52,992 nt of DNA from Planctomycetaceae bacterium (GTDB taxonomy: Bacteria > Planctomycetota > Planctomycetia > Planctomycetales > Planctomycetaceae). The notes below the pieces were generated by a model, which was not told the DNA's origin, searched no databases, and worked only from the letters and a program-made list of their open reading frames with translations. The stretch's first letter is position 1. Each line of letters opens with the position of its first letter. The position numbers and the translations under genes are program-made. Location: positions 1 to 52,992 of the forward strand of contig WFTL01000040.1 in the NCBI GenBank assembly GCA_015485495.1. The letters run 5' to 3'. This document shows, piece after piece, positions 1 to 11,053 of this stretch.

Positions 1-395
1 ATCCTGGCGTATGATATGTACGGCTCGATGACGTCCCTCCGTCAGTGTTCTGACATAGCGGACAGGGCCGGTTGGCTGGCTCGGAGGGTTACATCGGACG
101 GGACAGAGCCCGTCCCTCCATCGGACAGTGGAGGGCCCCGCTCCGTCGGGGCCGTCGGGCGGGCCTGGATCATCAGGAGCGTGAAGGCAATGACTTCAGC
201 CGGCTGCGGGGCAGACCTGCGGGACGCCTCTTCGGTGACCCGCGCAGCCAGAAAACGCTCGACGAACGCCGTGTCGACTTCCGTGCTCTCGACAATCCCG
301 GCTGCACCGTCCATGATGCGTCCAGCAGAACCAGTTTCCCCGAATCCGCCAATACCGATCCCCACCAGGCTGAATGGTTACTCGGAGGAAAGGTC
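1..395. other. Left-edge stretch without a clear gene
   Basis: I cannot assign this stretch. Two readings compete over about 60-365: a plus frame that is open without a stop into the membrane-protein gene at 396, and a minus frame open from a GTG near 365 down to 42. Neither has a recognisable domain or a ribosome binding site, and the plus reading is unusually Arg-rich. Several short inverted repeats around 96-160 suggest untranslated or degenerate sequence. It may be intergenic, or the tail of a decayed gene. Confidence 0.3.
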
Positions 396-923
396 ATGAT
401 CGGCACCAGATCCTTTCTTCTCGAACTGGCGCCGCTTGTGTTCGTGCTGGTCATGTTCACGGCGGGTATCGTTGTGGCGATTCGGGACCGGAAAGTGTCC
501 GGCCTGGTCTTATCGGGATGCGTTTCAGTGATAGGCATCCTGATGGGAGTTCGGTTCTTCCAGCAGATGTCCGGTCACCGGTTCCTGGCGGATCTGAAAC
601 CCGAACAGGTCGCATCGATTGGGGTGGCCGGCACGGAGATCACAGATGCAAAACACATCGCCTCGATCGTGAAAGCCCTCAACGCGCGCCAGTGGTTTTC
701 GTCGAACCACGGCGGCTGGGCGCAGCCGGTCGAACTGATTCTGACGCTTCGAAACGGTGACGTGCGCCGATACAGAATCGCTCACTACCTGCGGGAACAC
801 GGAACCGTCATCATGTTCCGTCGAAACAGCGGAGGCATCCGGTGGGCGGACGGCTACGCGTTCGCCCACACGCTGCCGGACGCTCTGGCTGCGGCAGACG
901 TGAAACTTCCCGAACAGCCGTGA
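396..923 (+). CDS. Hypothetical small membrane protein (175 aa)
   Basis: I do not recognise the family. The ATG at 396 has a GGAGG at 384-388 eight bases upstream, and this decides the start even though the frame is open further upstream. Two hydrophobic segments (about residues 7-28 and 35-52) follow a short N-terminus. The remaining roughly 120 residues look soluble and mixed alpha/beta, with a Trp-Phe-rich motif near residues 105-115 (QWFSSNHGG) and a repeated Arg-Tyr pattern. A two-helix anchor carrying a soluble domain on the cytoplasmic or outer face is the simplest reading. It is convergent with the hydrolase at 1134 and has no obvious operon partner. Function unknown. Confidence 0.72.
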   Translation: MIGTRSFLLELAPLVFVLVMFTAGIVVAIRDRKVSGLVLSGCVSVIGILMGVRFFQQMSGHRFLADLKPEQVASIGVAGTEITDAKHIASIVKALNARQWFSSNHGGWAQPVELILTLRNGDVRRYRIAHYLREHGTVIMFRRNSGGIRWADGYAFAHTLPDALAAADVKLPEQP

Positions 924-1133
924 CGGCCGGCGGCAGAATGTTCCGACACGGTGGTTTCCTCCGGAATTCTGAGACGGCAGACCGCATTTCGCGCGACGCG
1001 GCGAAGTCCGGACGGCAGACAGGCAGTCGTTTTCCGGGCATCAGCAGGTGAAACAGAAGGCGTCCGCGGGTGAGTCTCTTCAGTCATCATTCTGCACAGA
1101 CATCCGGGGATCATTCCCGTTCACGGCAGGCGT

Positions 1134-2057
1134 TCAGTCGATGCGAACGAGCCCCCAGGCGGCCAGATAGTGATCTTCGACGTTCATGTCATTCATCCAG
1201 CCGCGAACGATGAGCGTCTGCCAGGATCCGGAATCGATTCCGTTGCCGTTGTCGTTGTTCCACAGCCAGGCGGGGGTGGGCCACAGGCAGAATCGGGGCC
1301 GCACAGCTTCGTAAAAATCACGGTCGACCCCGGCCTGGCCATGGTGGGCCATCTGCACGTAGTCGGAATCCAGCTCCTCACGGTACGGAGACCGCATCAG
1401 TTTCCGCCCGCCGGCCACTCCCAGATCGCCCGTGAACAGGACAGACTTTCTGCTGTCAGCAACCCGGAATACGAGACTGGAATTGTTGATCGCATTTCCT
1501 GTGATTTCCGGATTTCGGGCACCCAGAATGCGAATCTGCACGCCATCCAGATCGATCTGATCGCCCGGAGCCACATCGGTCACCGTCTGTTCGCTGTGAT
1601 CCAGTGCGCGATGGAGCTGCTGCAGTGTTTTCAGATGCTGCGGTTCGTGCTTCTGCACCCAGGAAACATCCGGCAGAGATCCATAGATCGTTTCGATCCT
1701 CAAAGAACCCGGTTCATTGAGAATGTCGATGAGGGCTTCCGCATGGTCGGGGTGAGGATGAGACAGGAACCAGGCATCGACCTGGTCGCCCAGAGCCGCA
1801 AGAAATCCCCGCAGGTATTCCGCATCGCCGCGGTTGCCGCCATCGACCACGATCACTTTTCCGCCGGCGGTTCGCAGCACATAGGCCATGTGCTGAACGG
1901 GGGTGCGGGGAGGAAGCTGCCAGAGTGTGAATGTGTTCCGCTGGTCGTCTGCAGGTTCGTCCGCCCCGTCCGCCCAGGGCTGCCCCAGCAGCATGCTCCC
2001 CAGAATGGTCGAAAACAGAAGGTTCCGTCGCGGTCGGTTCATGAGCGGTGTTGTCAT
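1134..2057 (-). CDS. Exported metallo-beta-lactamase-fold hydrolase (ComEC C-terminal-like)
   Basis: 307-aa protein with an N-terminal signal sequence (Arg-rich start, hydrophobic stretch about residues 13-25), so probably periplasmic or released. Motif HPHPDH (about residue 100) is the HxHxDH zinc site, followed by a GD in FTGDLG and a late AHHG. This arrangement is that of the MBL-fold hydrolases related to the ComEC C-terminal domain. Family members hydrolyse phosphodiester or related bonds; the substrate here cannot be told. I prefer the ATG at 2057, which has AGGA about eight bases upstream, over the GTG at 2096. It lies 87 bp downstream of purL on the same strand and may be co-transcribed, but nothing links it to purine synthesis. 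Confidence 0.85.
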   Translation of the reverse strand: MTTPLMNRPRRNLLFSTILGSMLLGQPWADGADEPADDQRNTFTLWQLPPRTPVQHMAYVLRTAGGKVIVVDGGNRGDAEYLRGFLAALGDQVDAWFLSHPHPDHAEALIDILNEPGSLRIETIYGSLPDVSWVQKHEPQHLKTLQQLHRALDHSEQTVTDVAPGDQIDLDGVQIRILGARNPEITGNAINNSSLVFRVADSRKSVLFTGDLGVAGGRKLMRSPYREELDSDYVQMAHHGQAGVDRDFYEAVRPRFCLWPTPAWLWNNDNGNGIDSGSWQTLIVRGWMNDMNVEDHYLAAWGLVRID

Positions 2058-2144
2058 ACGGCGAATCCTGTCGGTTGTCTGCGGAACACACGACACACGG
2101 CCTCCGGCTGCCGTCGGATGCGGCCAGGACCGGTCGGCGGTGCT

Positions 2145-5060
<2,916 letters not shown>

Positions 5061-5346
5061 GCCGTTCGTCTTCCTGTTCTTCCGCGCTGCAACCGTCTGT
5101 TCGCCTGCTGCCCCGTCTCACGGCGCGAAGTATTCCAGACCATCCCCGGCCCTGCCACCCTCGGCCACCCGATGGTCCGCTCCGGCACGGAATTCCCTGA
5201 AGTAAGGACGCCGGTCATCCGGAATCCGCCGTCAGAATCGGCGCTGAAACACCGGTATCAGAAAAGCCCGGCATCGGAAATGCTGTTCCGGCAGACGGGC
5301 ACGGCGTCCACGGCGATCATTGGGAATCCACCAGTCGCCGGCCGGA

Positions 5347-6123
5347 TCACCCAATCGGCCAGTCCAGATCGACCGAAACGGGAGCATGGTCGCTGACTTC
5401 CAGCCCGCCTTCCCGATGAACGGTCGTTCCCTGCACACGCGGTCGCAAAGCGGCATTGACCAGCAGGTAATCGATCCGCCATCCCCGATCCAGCTCCCGG
5501 GCCCGGCCGCGGTTCGACCACCAGGAATACGGACCATCGACATCCCCGGCCTGTTCCCGCACCACATCGTGCCATCCGGATTTCAACAGACGCCCGAACC
5601 ACGCTCGTTCGTGAGGCAGAAACCCGGACGTATTTTCGTTGGATTTCGCATAGAAAATGTCACGTTCGGTGTGCGCGATGTTCAGATCGCCGCCGAACAG
5701 GAAGGGAAGATCGCCCGTCCGCTGGCCTGCCCAGCGGCGAAATCGCCGCATCCATGCGTCTTTCACCTTTTGACGGTGTGCTCCCGAAGACCCCGAGGGC
5801 AGGTAGACGCAGGCCAGCGTCAGGCCGCAGACACGAGCTTCAATGATCCGACCTTCTTCGTCTTTTCGCCCACCGATTGCTTCAGAACACAGTTCAACCG
5901 GATGACGCGACAGAATGGCGGTCCCCGAATACCCTTTGCGGACAGCCGGATTCCACAAAACATGCCAGCCGTCGGACTCCGGCCAGCCCTCCGGAAGCTG
6001 TTCGCGAAATGCCCGAACTTCCTGCAGCATCAGGACATCGGGCTTCATGCGGGACACATGGTCAGTGAACCCTTTTCGCAAAGCCGCTCGGATTCCGTTC
6101 ACATTCCATGTCGTGATTCTCAT
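5347..6123 (-). CDS. xth: Exodeoxyribonuclease III
   Basis: 258-aa nuclease of the exonuclease-endonuclease-phosphatase fold. It acts as AP endonuclease and 3'-5' exonuclease in base excision repair. All expected motifs are present: TWNVNG at the N-terminus, QEVR, YLPSGS, GGDLNIAH, the Trp-rich YSWWSNRG loop, WRIDYLLV and the final SDHAPV. Length matches the family. I choose the ATG at 6123, which has GGAG five bases upstream, over the GTG two codons earlier. A 286-bp spacer with no gene separates it from purL. It may have its own promoter in the region shared with the divergent gene at 6316. Confidence 0.95.
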   Translation of the reverse strand: MRITTWNVNGIRAALRKGFTDHVSRMKPDVLMLQEVRAFREQLPEGWPESDGWHVLWNPAVRKGYSGTAILSRHPVELCSEAIGGRKDEEGRIIEARVCGLTLACVYLPSGSSGAHRQKVKDAWMRRFRRWAGQRTGDLPFLFGGDLNIAHTERDIFYAKSNENTSGFLPHERAWFGRLLKSGWHDVVREQAGDVDGPYSWWSNRGRARELDRGWRIDYLLVNAALRPRVQGTTVHREGGLEVSDHAPVSVDLDWPIG

Positions 6124-6315
6124 GGCCACTCCGACCAGCCACTTTCTGAGAAAGTGGGTGGATCAGTTAGATTGTGTGAATTTTGAGGTTTGGGTTTGCA
6201 ATGGGGATGTTTCCCACTGACAATGCGCATCTGCGGTGGGCTGTCGCGCACGTGGATCACACCGCTTTTGCTGTCGAGAACGCGTTTTACAGACTGGCAG
6301 ATGACGAGGCACGCG

Positions 6316-7548
6316 ATGCGAATCCTGAGAATGCTTTCACCGACTCTTCTGGCCCTGGTGATGTGCGTCGGGGTGACGGCCGGATCCATGTATGTCACTG
6401 TCAGCACGGCGGTGAACAAAGTGACCGACGTGACGGTGGCCGGTGAAGATCGTGAGGCAATACTGACGGAAGCCGATTCGGTCAATGCACGTCTGGAAGC
6501 GGTCACTGTGCAGCTCAGCGACGATGGTTCCCTGGCAGGCCGTGTCTCAGGAATCGACGAAGTGACCGGCGACCTCACGGCAGCCAGTCACACAACGGTG
6601 ACCCTGCTGTCTTCCGACGGCGATCAGTATGAAGCGCTGTCCGATGCCGGCGGCCAGTTCCGATTTGAGCGCATCGTTCCGGGACTGTACACCGTCAATG
6701 CCCGGGGACCGGCCGGTTCTCTGTCGTTCGGTCTGCGTGTGGTTTCTGCGGATTCTCCGGAGGTGGCCTTCGATGCATCGATCCCCGTCAGCCTGAACCT
6801 TGAGTTCGACGCCGCTCTGGCTCCGGTTCGTGACTACGCCCGACTCACGGAACTCATCAACAGCATCCATGTGGATCCGGTGACATCCCGAGCGGACGTG
6901 ATGGTGAATGAGACGGCTTTGATCCCGACATCCGGAGGCGGCGGGTCGGCAACGGGCAGTTTTCTGGCACATGACCAGACGCTGCTGGACGGCGATGGGT
7001 CCTATTCGGCCAATATCGTGCTGCTGGATCCCGAAACAGGATCGCCGGTCCCGGTGACGGATCTGAAAGTGTATTTCATCATCGACAACGAAGTGGTGGC
7101 CACCACGGAAGTCCAGCCGGACGGTTCCTTCACACAGCACAATCTGCTGCCCGGGATTTACTCCATGCTGGTCGCCGGTTCCGATGCGATCGCTTATGTG
7201 GCCGTGGATGTGACCGGAGGCATCGCAGCGGCAGATGGTGAGCCGACCGATGCGGTGCTGGCGTCCGCCTCACGGCGGCAGCCGCCTTCACTGGGAGTCA
7301 TTCAGGGGAGTTCTCCGATCGAAGACGCTCCCCTGGCCGGCGATGCCCCGGCTCCTGGCAGCGACGATGACGACCTGGGGGTCCCGTTCTTCGGTGACGG
7401 AGGCGGCGGAATGTTCGCAGGCGGAGGCGGTGGCGGCCTGGGAGGCGGTGGCGGCTGGGGTCTGCTGCTGGCCGGTGGTCTGGCAGCCGGAATTGCGGCT
7501 GCTGTCAGCGACAACAACGACACGGTCATCGTCAGCCCGAAAAACTGA
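6316..7548 (+). CDS. Secreted carboxypeptidase-regulatory-like protein with Gly-rich tail
   Basis: 410-aa exported protein of unknown function. The ATG at 6316 has GAGG six bases upstream and is followed by a signal peptide (hydrophobic residues about 8-25). The mature part contains at least one carboxypeptidase regulatory-like beta-sandwich (residues about 75-140, with GGQFRFERIVPGLYTV as the typical strand) and a second similar repeat around 255-315 ending PGIYSMLVAG. The C-terminus has an acidic patch, about 20 glycines within 35 residues, a short hydrophobic helix and a polar end (DNNDT...SPKN). Proteins with this layout are common in planctomycetes. A strong terminator directly follows, so it is probably monocistronic. 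Confidence 0.85.
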   Translation: MRILRMLSPTLLALVMCVGVTAGSMYVTVSTAVNKVTDVTVAGEDREAILTEADSVNARLEAVTVQLSDDGSLAGRVSGIDEVTGDLTAASHTTVTLLSSDGDQYEALSDAGGQFRFERIVPGLYTVNARGPAGSLSFGLRVVSADSPEVAFDASIPVSLNLEFDAALAPVRDYARLTELINSIHVDPVTSRADVMVNETALIPTSGGGGSATGSFLAHDQTLLDGDGSYSANIVLLDPETGSPVPVTDLKVYFIIDNEVVATTEVQPDGSFTQHNLLPGIYSMLVAGSDAIAYVAVDVTGGIAAADGEPTDAVLASASRRQPPSLGVIQGSSPIEDAPLAGDAPAPGSDDDDLGVPFFGDGGGGMFAGGGGGGLGGGGGWGLLLAGGLAAGIAAAVSDNNDTVIVSPKN

Positions 7549-7575
7549 CGCCGGTCCTCCTTCGTGAATTCAGAC

Positions 7576-7610
7576 GGGTCCGACAGCTTCACTGGCTGTC
7601 GGACCCTTTT
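7576..7610 (+). terminator. Rho-independent terminator after the Gly-rich protein gene
   Basis: A perfect 11-bp stem (7576-7586 with 7596-7606) closes a 9-base loop and is followed by TTTT at 7607-7610. It lies 28 bp past the stop codon at 7548 and reads on the plus strand. This is the clearest terminator of a protein gene in the window. Confidence 0.85.
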
Positions 7611-7843
7611 CACTGGCACAGCGGCACAGCGGTGTGTGATCATCAGGTCGCTGATCGGGACAGGCCGGGCGGATTACTGATTTGGAACCAGTCTGCGACC
7701 GGCTGTGCCCCGCCGGCGGATTTCCCGTCCACCGGTCTGTTCTGTCTCTTTCGCCACGGTGGCGATTCTCCGGCATCATGATCGCGTCCGTTTCGCGACA
7801 CACACGGATTGCCGGTCCCGCGGGATTCATTCAGGCAGGTTTC

Positions 7844-9754
7844 ATGTCGCGTGTGTTCACACCTGGTGTTCTGCTGGCCGTCTTTCTGCTGTCACCGGCT
7901 TTCTGTGCAGATTGGTCAGGTTCCGAGCTGATCCTGTCGGAAGACTATCAGATGGAGCATCTGAAGCGCATGCCGGTCGCGTCCCGTGTGGACGGCATGT
8001 GCTTCAGCCGACACGATGATCCCGACCTGGGAGCCGTCGAGTGGCGTGTGGAACTGGCTGTTCCTGCAGGGAAGCCGGCGATTCAGTATGACGGATGTCC
8101 GTCTGCTGATTTCGTGGTGCGGTTTCCGACAGCCGCTCCGGTGACGCTTCACTGGAATCGCGGATCGCAGTCGAAGCCGTCCGATTTTCAGCCGTTGTCG
8201 ACGCTTCTGGCGCCGGAACAGCCGGTCACGTTCGTGCCGTTCGGAGGTCGGTCTTCGGACGGCGTCCTGCCGTATTTTCATCTGGCTGCCGACGGAGGCG
8301 GACTCATCGCGGCTGTCGGATGGACCGGAAGCTGGAAAGCCGTGTTCACGGAAACAGCCCCGGGGGTGGTCCGCGTGACGATCGGACTGCAGGAAGCGCG
8401 ATTCGAACTGCCCGCGGGAGACCGGGTGCGTCTGCCGTCGGTTCTGCTGATGAGTTATTCCGGAACGCGGATGGACGGGCAGAATCGGTTTCGCCGCCTG
8501 ATGAAGCATCTTTCCACACCGGCCGGTTCTTCAGCAGTGGCACGGATGCCGGTGGCCGCCAGTGTGCACGGACTGGTGGGATTCAACGACACCACGGAGA
8601 AAAACCTGACGGAACTGGTCGATATCCTGTCCGACCTTCAGCTTCCTGTGGACACATTCTGGCTGGATGCCGGATGGACGGTCGGCGGGTTTCCGTTTGG
8701 CCAGGGAAACCCGGACGCGGATCCGGCGCGTTTTCCGGACGGTCTGGCGCCGCTGGGACGGGCCGTGCAGGATGCCGGCTGGAAGTTTCTGGTGTGGTTC
8801 GAACCGGAACGCGTCATGGCGGGAACCTGGCTGGACCGCAGCCACCCGGAATGGCTTCTGCACCCCGGGAAACTGCCGGACGGACTGAGTTATCTGGAAC
8901 GCGATGGATTTCGACTGCTCGACATGGGCAGTTCCGCGGCGCGCCGCTGGGCTCTGAACCGAATCTCCCGGATCATCGATCAGGCCGGCGTGTCGATCTA
9001 CCGGCAGGATTTCAATGCTCCGCCCGCTTTTTTCTGGAGTGCGCACGACGATCCGAACCAGCCGGGACTGACCGAAGTCCGATACATCACCGGCCTGTAT
9101 AAGTTCCTCGATGAACTGCAGCAGCGGCATCCGGCTGTTCTTCTGGACAACTGCGCCTCCGGCGGTCGCCGCCTGGATTTCGAAATGATGCGGCGCTGCG
9201 TGGTTCTGTGGCGGAGCGACAACTGCTGGGACGATCCGTCGTTCCCCCGCAATGTTCAGGCCATGACATACGGTCTGTCTCTGTGGCTGCCTCTGCATGG
9301 TCTGGGAGCGTACACAACCGACGACGTCGCACTGCGCAGCGGCATGGGAACCTGCGCATCGTTTCCTGTGAATTTCCGAGATCCCCAGGCGGTGGCTGCG
9401 CTGCGGCGTCACCTGGATCGTTATCTGAAAGTGCGGCATCTGTTCGCCGCCGACTTCTATCCGCTCAGCGACTGGAGTCTCGATCCGGGCCGGTGGCTGG
9501 CCTTCCAGTTCCATGACCCGCAGCATCACGAAGGACTCATTCAGGCCTTCCGTGGCGACGATGCAGACCTGCCGTCGCAGACACTGTACCCGCGCGGTCT
9601 GGATCCGGAACGGATTTACCAGATCACAGACTGGGATGATCCCGATTTCGTGGTTCGCCGAACCGGACGGGAACTGACCAGCGACGGTCTCACGGTGCGA
9701 GCCGGTCCGACCGCTCAGGCCATCGTCATCCGGTACTGCGAAGCACCGCACTGA
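7844..9754 (+). CDS. Exported GH36-type alpha-galactosidase-like glycoside hydrolase
   Basis: 636-aa protein with a cleavable signal peptide (cleavage after FCA, about residue 22). An N-terminal beta-sandwich (about residues 25-230) precedes a TIM barrel. The candidate nucleophile is Asp389 in YRQDFN and the acid/base is Asp459 in WRSDNC, about 20 residues after DNCASGGRR, the pattern of clan GH-D (families 27/36/31). WFEPERV and TFWLDAGW are further barrel motifs. It probably releases terminal alpha-galactose or a related sugar from polysaccharide outside the cytoplasm; exact specificity is unknown. The upstream frame is open, but the ATG at 7844 places the signal peptide at the N-terminus. 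It follows a terminator and has no sugar transporter beside it. Confidence 0.88.
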   Translation: MSRVFTPGVLLAVFLLSPAFCADWSGSELILSEDYQMEHLKRMPVASRVDGMCFSRHDDPDLGAVEWRVELAVPAGKPAIQYDGCPSADFVVRFPTAAPVTLHWNRGSQSKPSDFQPLSTLLAPEQPVTFVPFGGRSSDGVLPYFHLAADGGGLIAAVGWTGSWKAVFTETAPGVVRVTIGLQEARFELPAGDRVRLPSVLLMSYSGTRMDGQNRFRRLMKHLSTPAGSSAVARMPVAASVHGLVGFNDTTEKNLTELVDILSDLQLPVDTFWLDAGWTVGGFPFGQGNPDADPARFPDGLAPLGRAVQDAGWKFLVWFEPERVMAGTWLDRSHPEWLLHPGKLPDGLSYLERDGFRLLDMGSSAARRWALNRISRIIDQAGVSIYRQDFNAPPAFFWSAHDDPNQPGLTEVRYITGLYKFLDELQQRHPAVLLDNCASGGRRLDFEMMRRCVVLWRSDNCWDDPSFPRNVQAMTYGLSLWLPLHGLGAYTTDDVALRSGMGTCASFPVNFRDPQAVAALRRHLDRYLKVRHLFAADFYPLSDWSLDPGRWLAFQFHDPQHHEGLIQAFRGDDADLPSQTLYPRGLDPERIYQITDWDDPDFVVRRTGRELTSDGLTVRAGPTAQAIVIRYCEAPH

Positions 9755-9891
9755 CACGGAAAACCTGCCGCACGGTTCTGCGGACGGGGAACTCCGGAGG
9801 GCCATTTCAAACGCAGTTCCGGTGCTGATCAGAGGATCTTCACCGGCCGGAAGGGGACTTCTGTTCGATGGCCCGCGGGTGATTCGGCGAT

Positions 9892-9975
9892 CGCTGTTCG
9901 ACAATCGCTGTTCGACAATCGCTGTTCGACAATCGCTATTCGACAATCGCTGTTCGACAATCGCTATTCGACAAT
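9892..9975. repeat. Six tandem copies of a 14-bp unit overlapping the korB stop
   Basis: The plus-strand unit is CGCTGTTCGACAAT. Copies start at 9892, 9906, 9920, 9934, 9948 and 9962; copies 4 and 6 carry A in place of G at position 5. The last copy overlaps the final codons of korB and supplies its stop: on the minus strand that A creates TAG. The unit is not a multiple of three, so copy number and this single base set where the protein ends. No spacers occur, so this is not CRISPR. Confidence 0.95.
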
Positions 9976-10983
9976 CCAGGTGTCGCCGCTGTTGAACAGA
10001 GCGTCCAGATCGCCTTCTCCCAGGCGTTCTGTTGCTTCCTGGACCTGCTGGCGGACGGATTCGTCGTATACCGGACGTTCCACATTCCGCAGGACACCCA
10101 GCGGTTCGGGGAAGTCCGGGTAGCGCATCCGTGCCAGGAGAAACGCGAGCGACGGATCTTCGGCCTTCGAATCGTGAAACAGGAGATCATCTTCGGAAAT
10201 GCCGGAACTGAGTTCCACGACTTCCGGACGTCCGTAGGCGTTCAGACGAACGCCTTTGTCGCGATTTTTTCCGAAGATGAGCGGTTTGCCGTCTTCCAGA
10301 TAGACGACGTGGTCTTCTTTTTCGCCTTTCTTCGACGCGTAGCGGAAGGCGCCCGAATTGAACACATTGCAGTCCTGGTACACCTCGACGAACGACGTGC
10401 CTTTGTGGTGCGCTGCCTGCGTGAGGACACCGGCCAGGTGCCGGATATCCACATCGACCGACCGGGCCACGAACGTCGCTTCGCAGCCGATGGCCACGGA
10501 CAGCGGGCACAGTGGATTGTCGACAGAACCGTACGGAGTGCTCTTGGTGCGTGAACCGCGCGGGCTGGTTGGCGAATACTGCCCCTTCGTCAGTCCGTAG
10601 ATCTGGTTGTTGAACAGCACGATGTTCAGATCGATGTTGCGGCGGATGGCGTGCATCAGATGGTTGCCGCCGATCGACAGGGCATCGCCGTCTCCGGTGA
10701 TCACCCACACCTGCATATCCGGATTGGCCAGTTTCAGCCCCGTTGCCACGGCCGGGGCGCGGCCGTGAATTCCGTGGAAGCCATACGTGTTCATGTAATA
10801 CGGAAAGCGGCTGGAACAGCCGATGCCCGAAACGAAGCAGAACTTTTCCCGCGGGATCCCCAGTTCCGGCAGCACCTTTTTCATCTGTGCCAGAATGGAA
10901 TAGTCGCCACAGCGGGGACACCAGCGGACTTCCTGGTCACTGGCGAAATCTTTGGCCGTCAGTTGCGGCAGAAGACTGGACAT
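9964..10983 (-). CDS. korB: 2-oxoacid:ferredoxin oxidoreductase, beta subunit
   Basis: 339-aa TPP- and [4Fe-4S]-binding subunit. With KorA it decarboxylates a 2-oxoacid, most likely 2-oxoglutarate, to the acyl-CoA while reducing ferredoxin. WCPRCGDY and SGIGCSSRFPYY give the cluster cysteines; GDGDALSIGGNHL and the following NNQIYGLTKGQ form the TPP-Mg site. The ATG at 10983 has AGGA nine bases upstream; the ATG three codons earlier has no room for a binding site. It lies 70 bp after korA on the same strand, so the two are surely co-transcribed. The last codons ATT GTC GAA TAG fall in a 14-bp tandem repeat, so the C-terminus may vary between strains. Pyruvate is an alternative substrate. Confidence 0.93.
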   Translation of the reverse strand: MSSLLPQLTAKDFASDQEVRWCPRCGDYSILAQMKKVLPELGIPREKFCFVSGIGCSSRFPYYMNTYGFHGIHGRAPAVATGLKLANPDMQVWVITGDGDALSIGGNHLMHAIRRNIDLNIVLFNNQIYGLTKGQYSPTSPRGSRTKSTPYGSVDNPLCPLSVAIGCEATFVARSVDVDIRHLAGVLTQAAHHKGTSFVEVYQDCNVFNSGAFRYASKKGEKEDHVVYLEDGKPLIFGKNRDKGVRLNAYGRPEVVELSSGISEDDLLFHDSKAEDPSLAFLLARMRYPDFPEPLGVLRNVERPVYDESVRQQVQEATERLGEGDLDALFNSGDTWIVE

Positions 10984-11053
10984 GATGGGCATTCCTGAGG
11001 TTCCGTCGATCAGACCGGAAACCGGTGGTCCGGCGCAACCTCCTGTTTGGTTA

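Noticed and set aside
8531-9946. A 471-codon minus-strand frame opposite the GH36-type gene
   Set aside because: It starts inside the 14-bp repeat and has no domain; the plus-strand gene has a signal peptide and both catalytic Asp residues.
9892-9975. CRISPR-like array
   Set aside because: Repeats are directly adjacent with no spacers and no cas gene occurs in the window.
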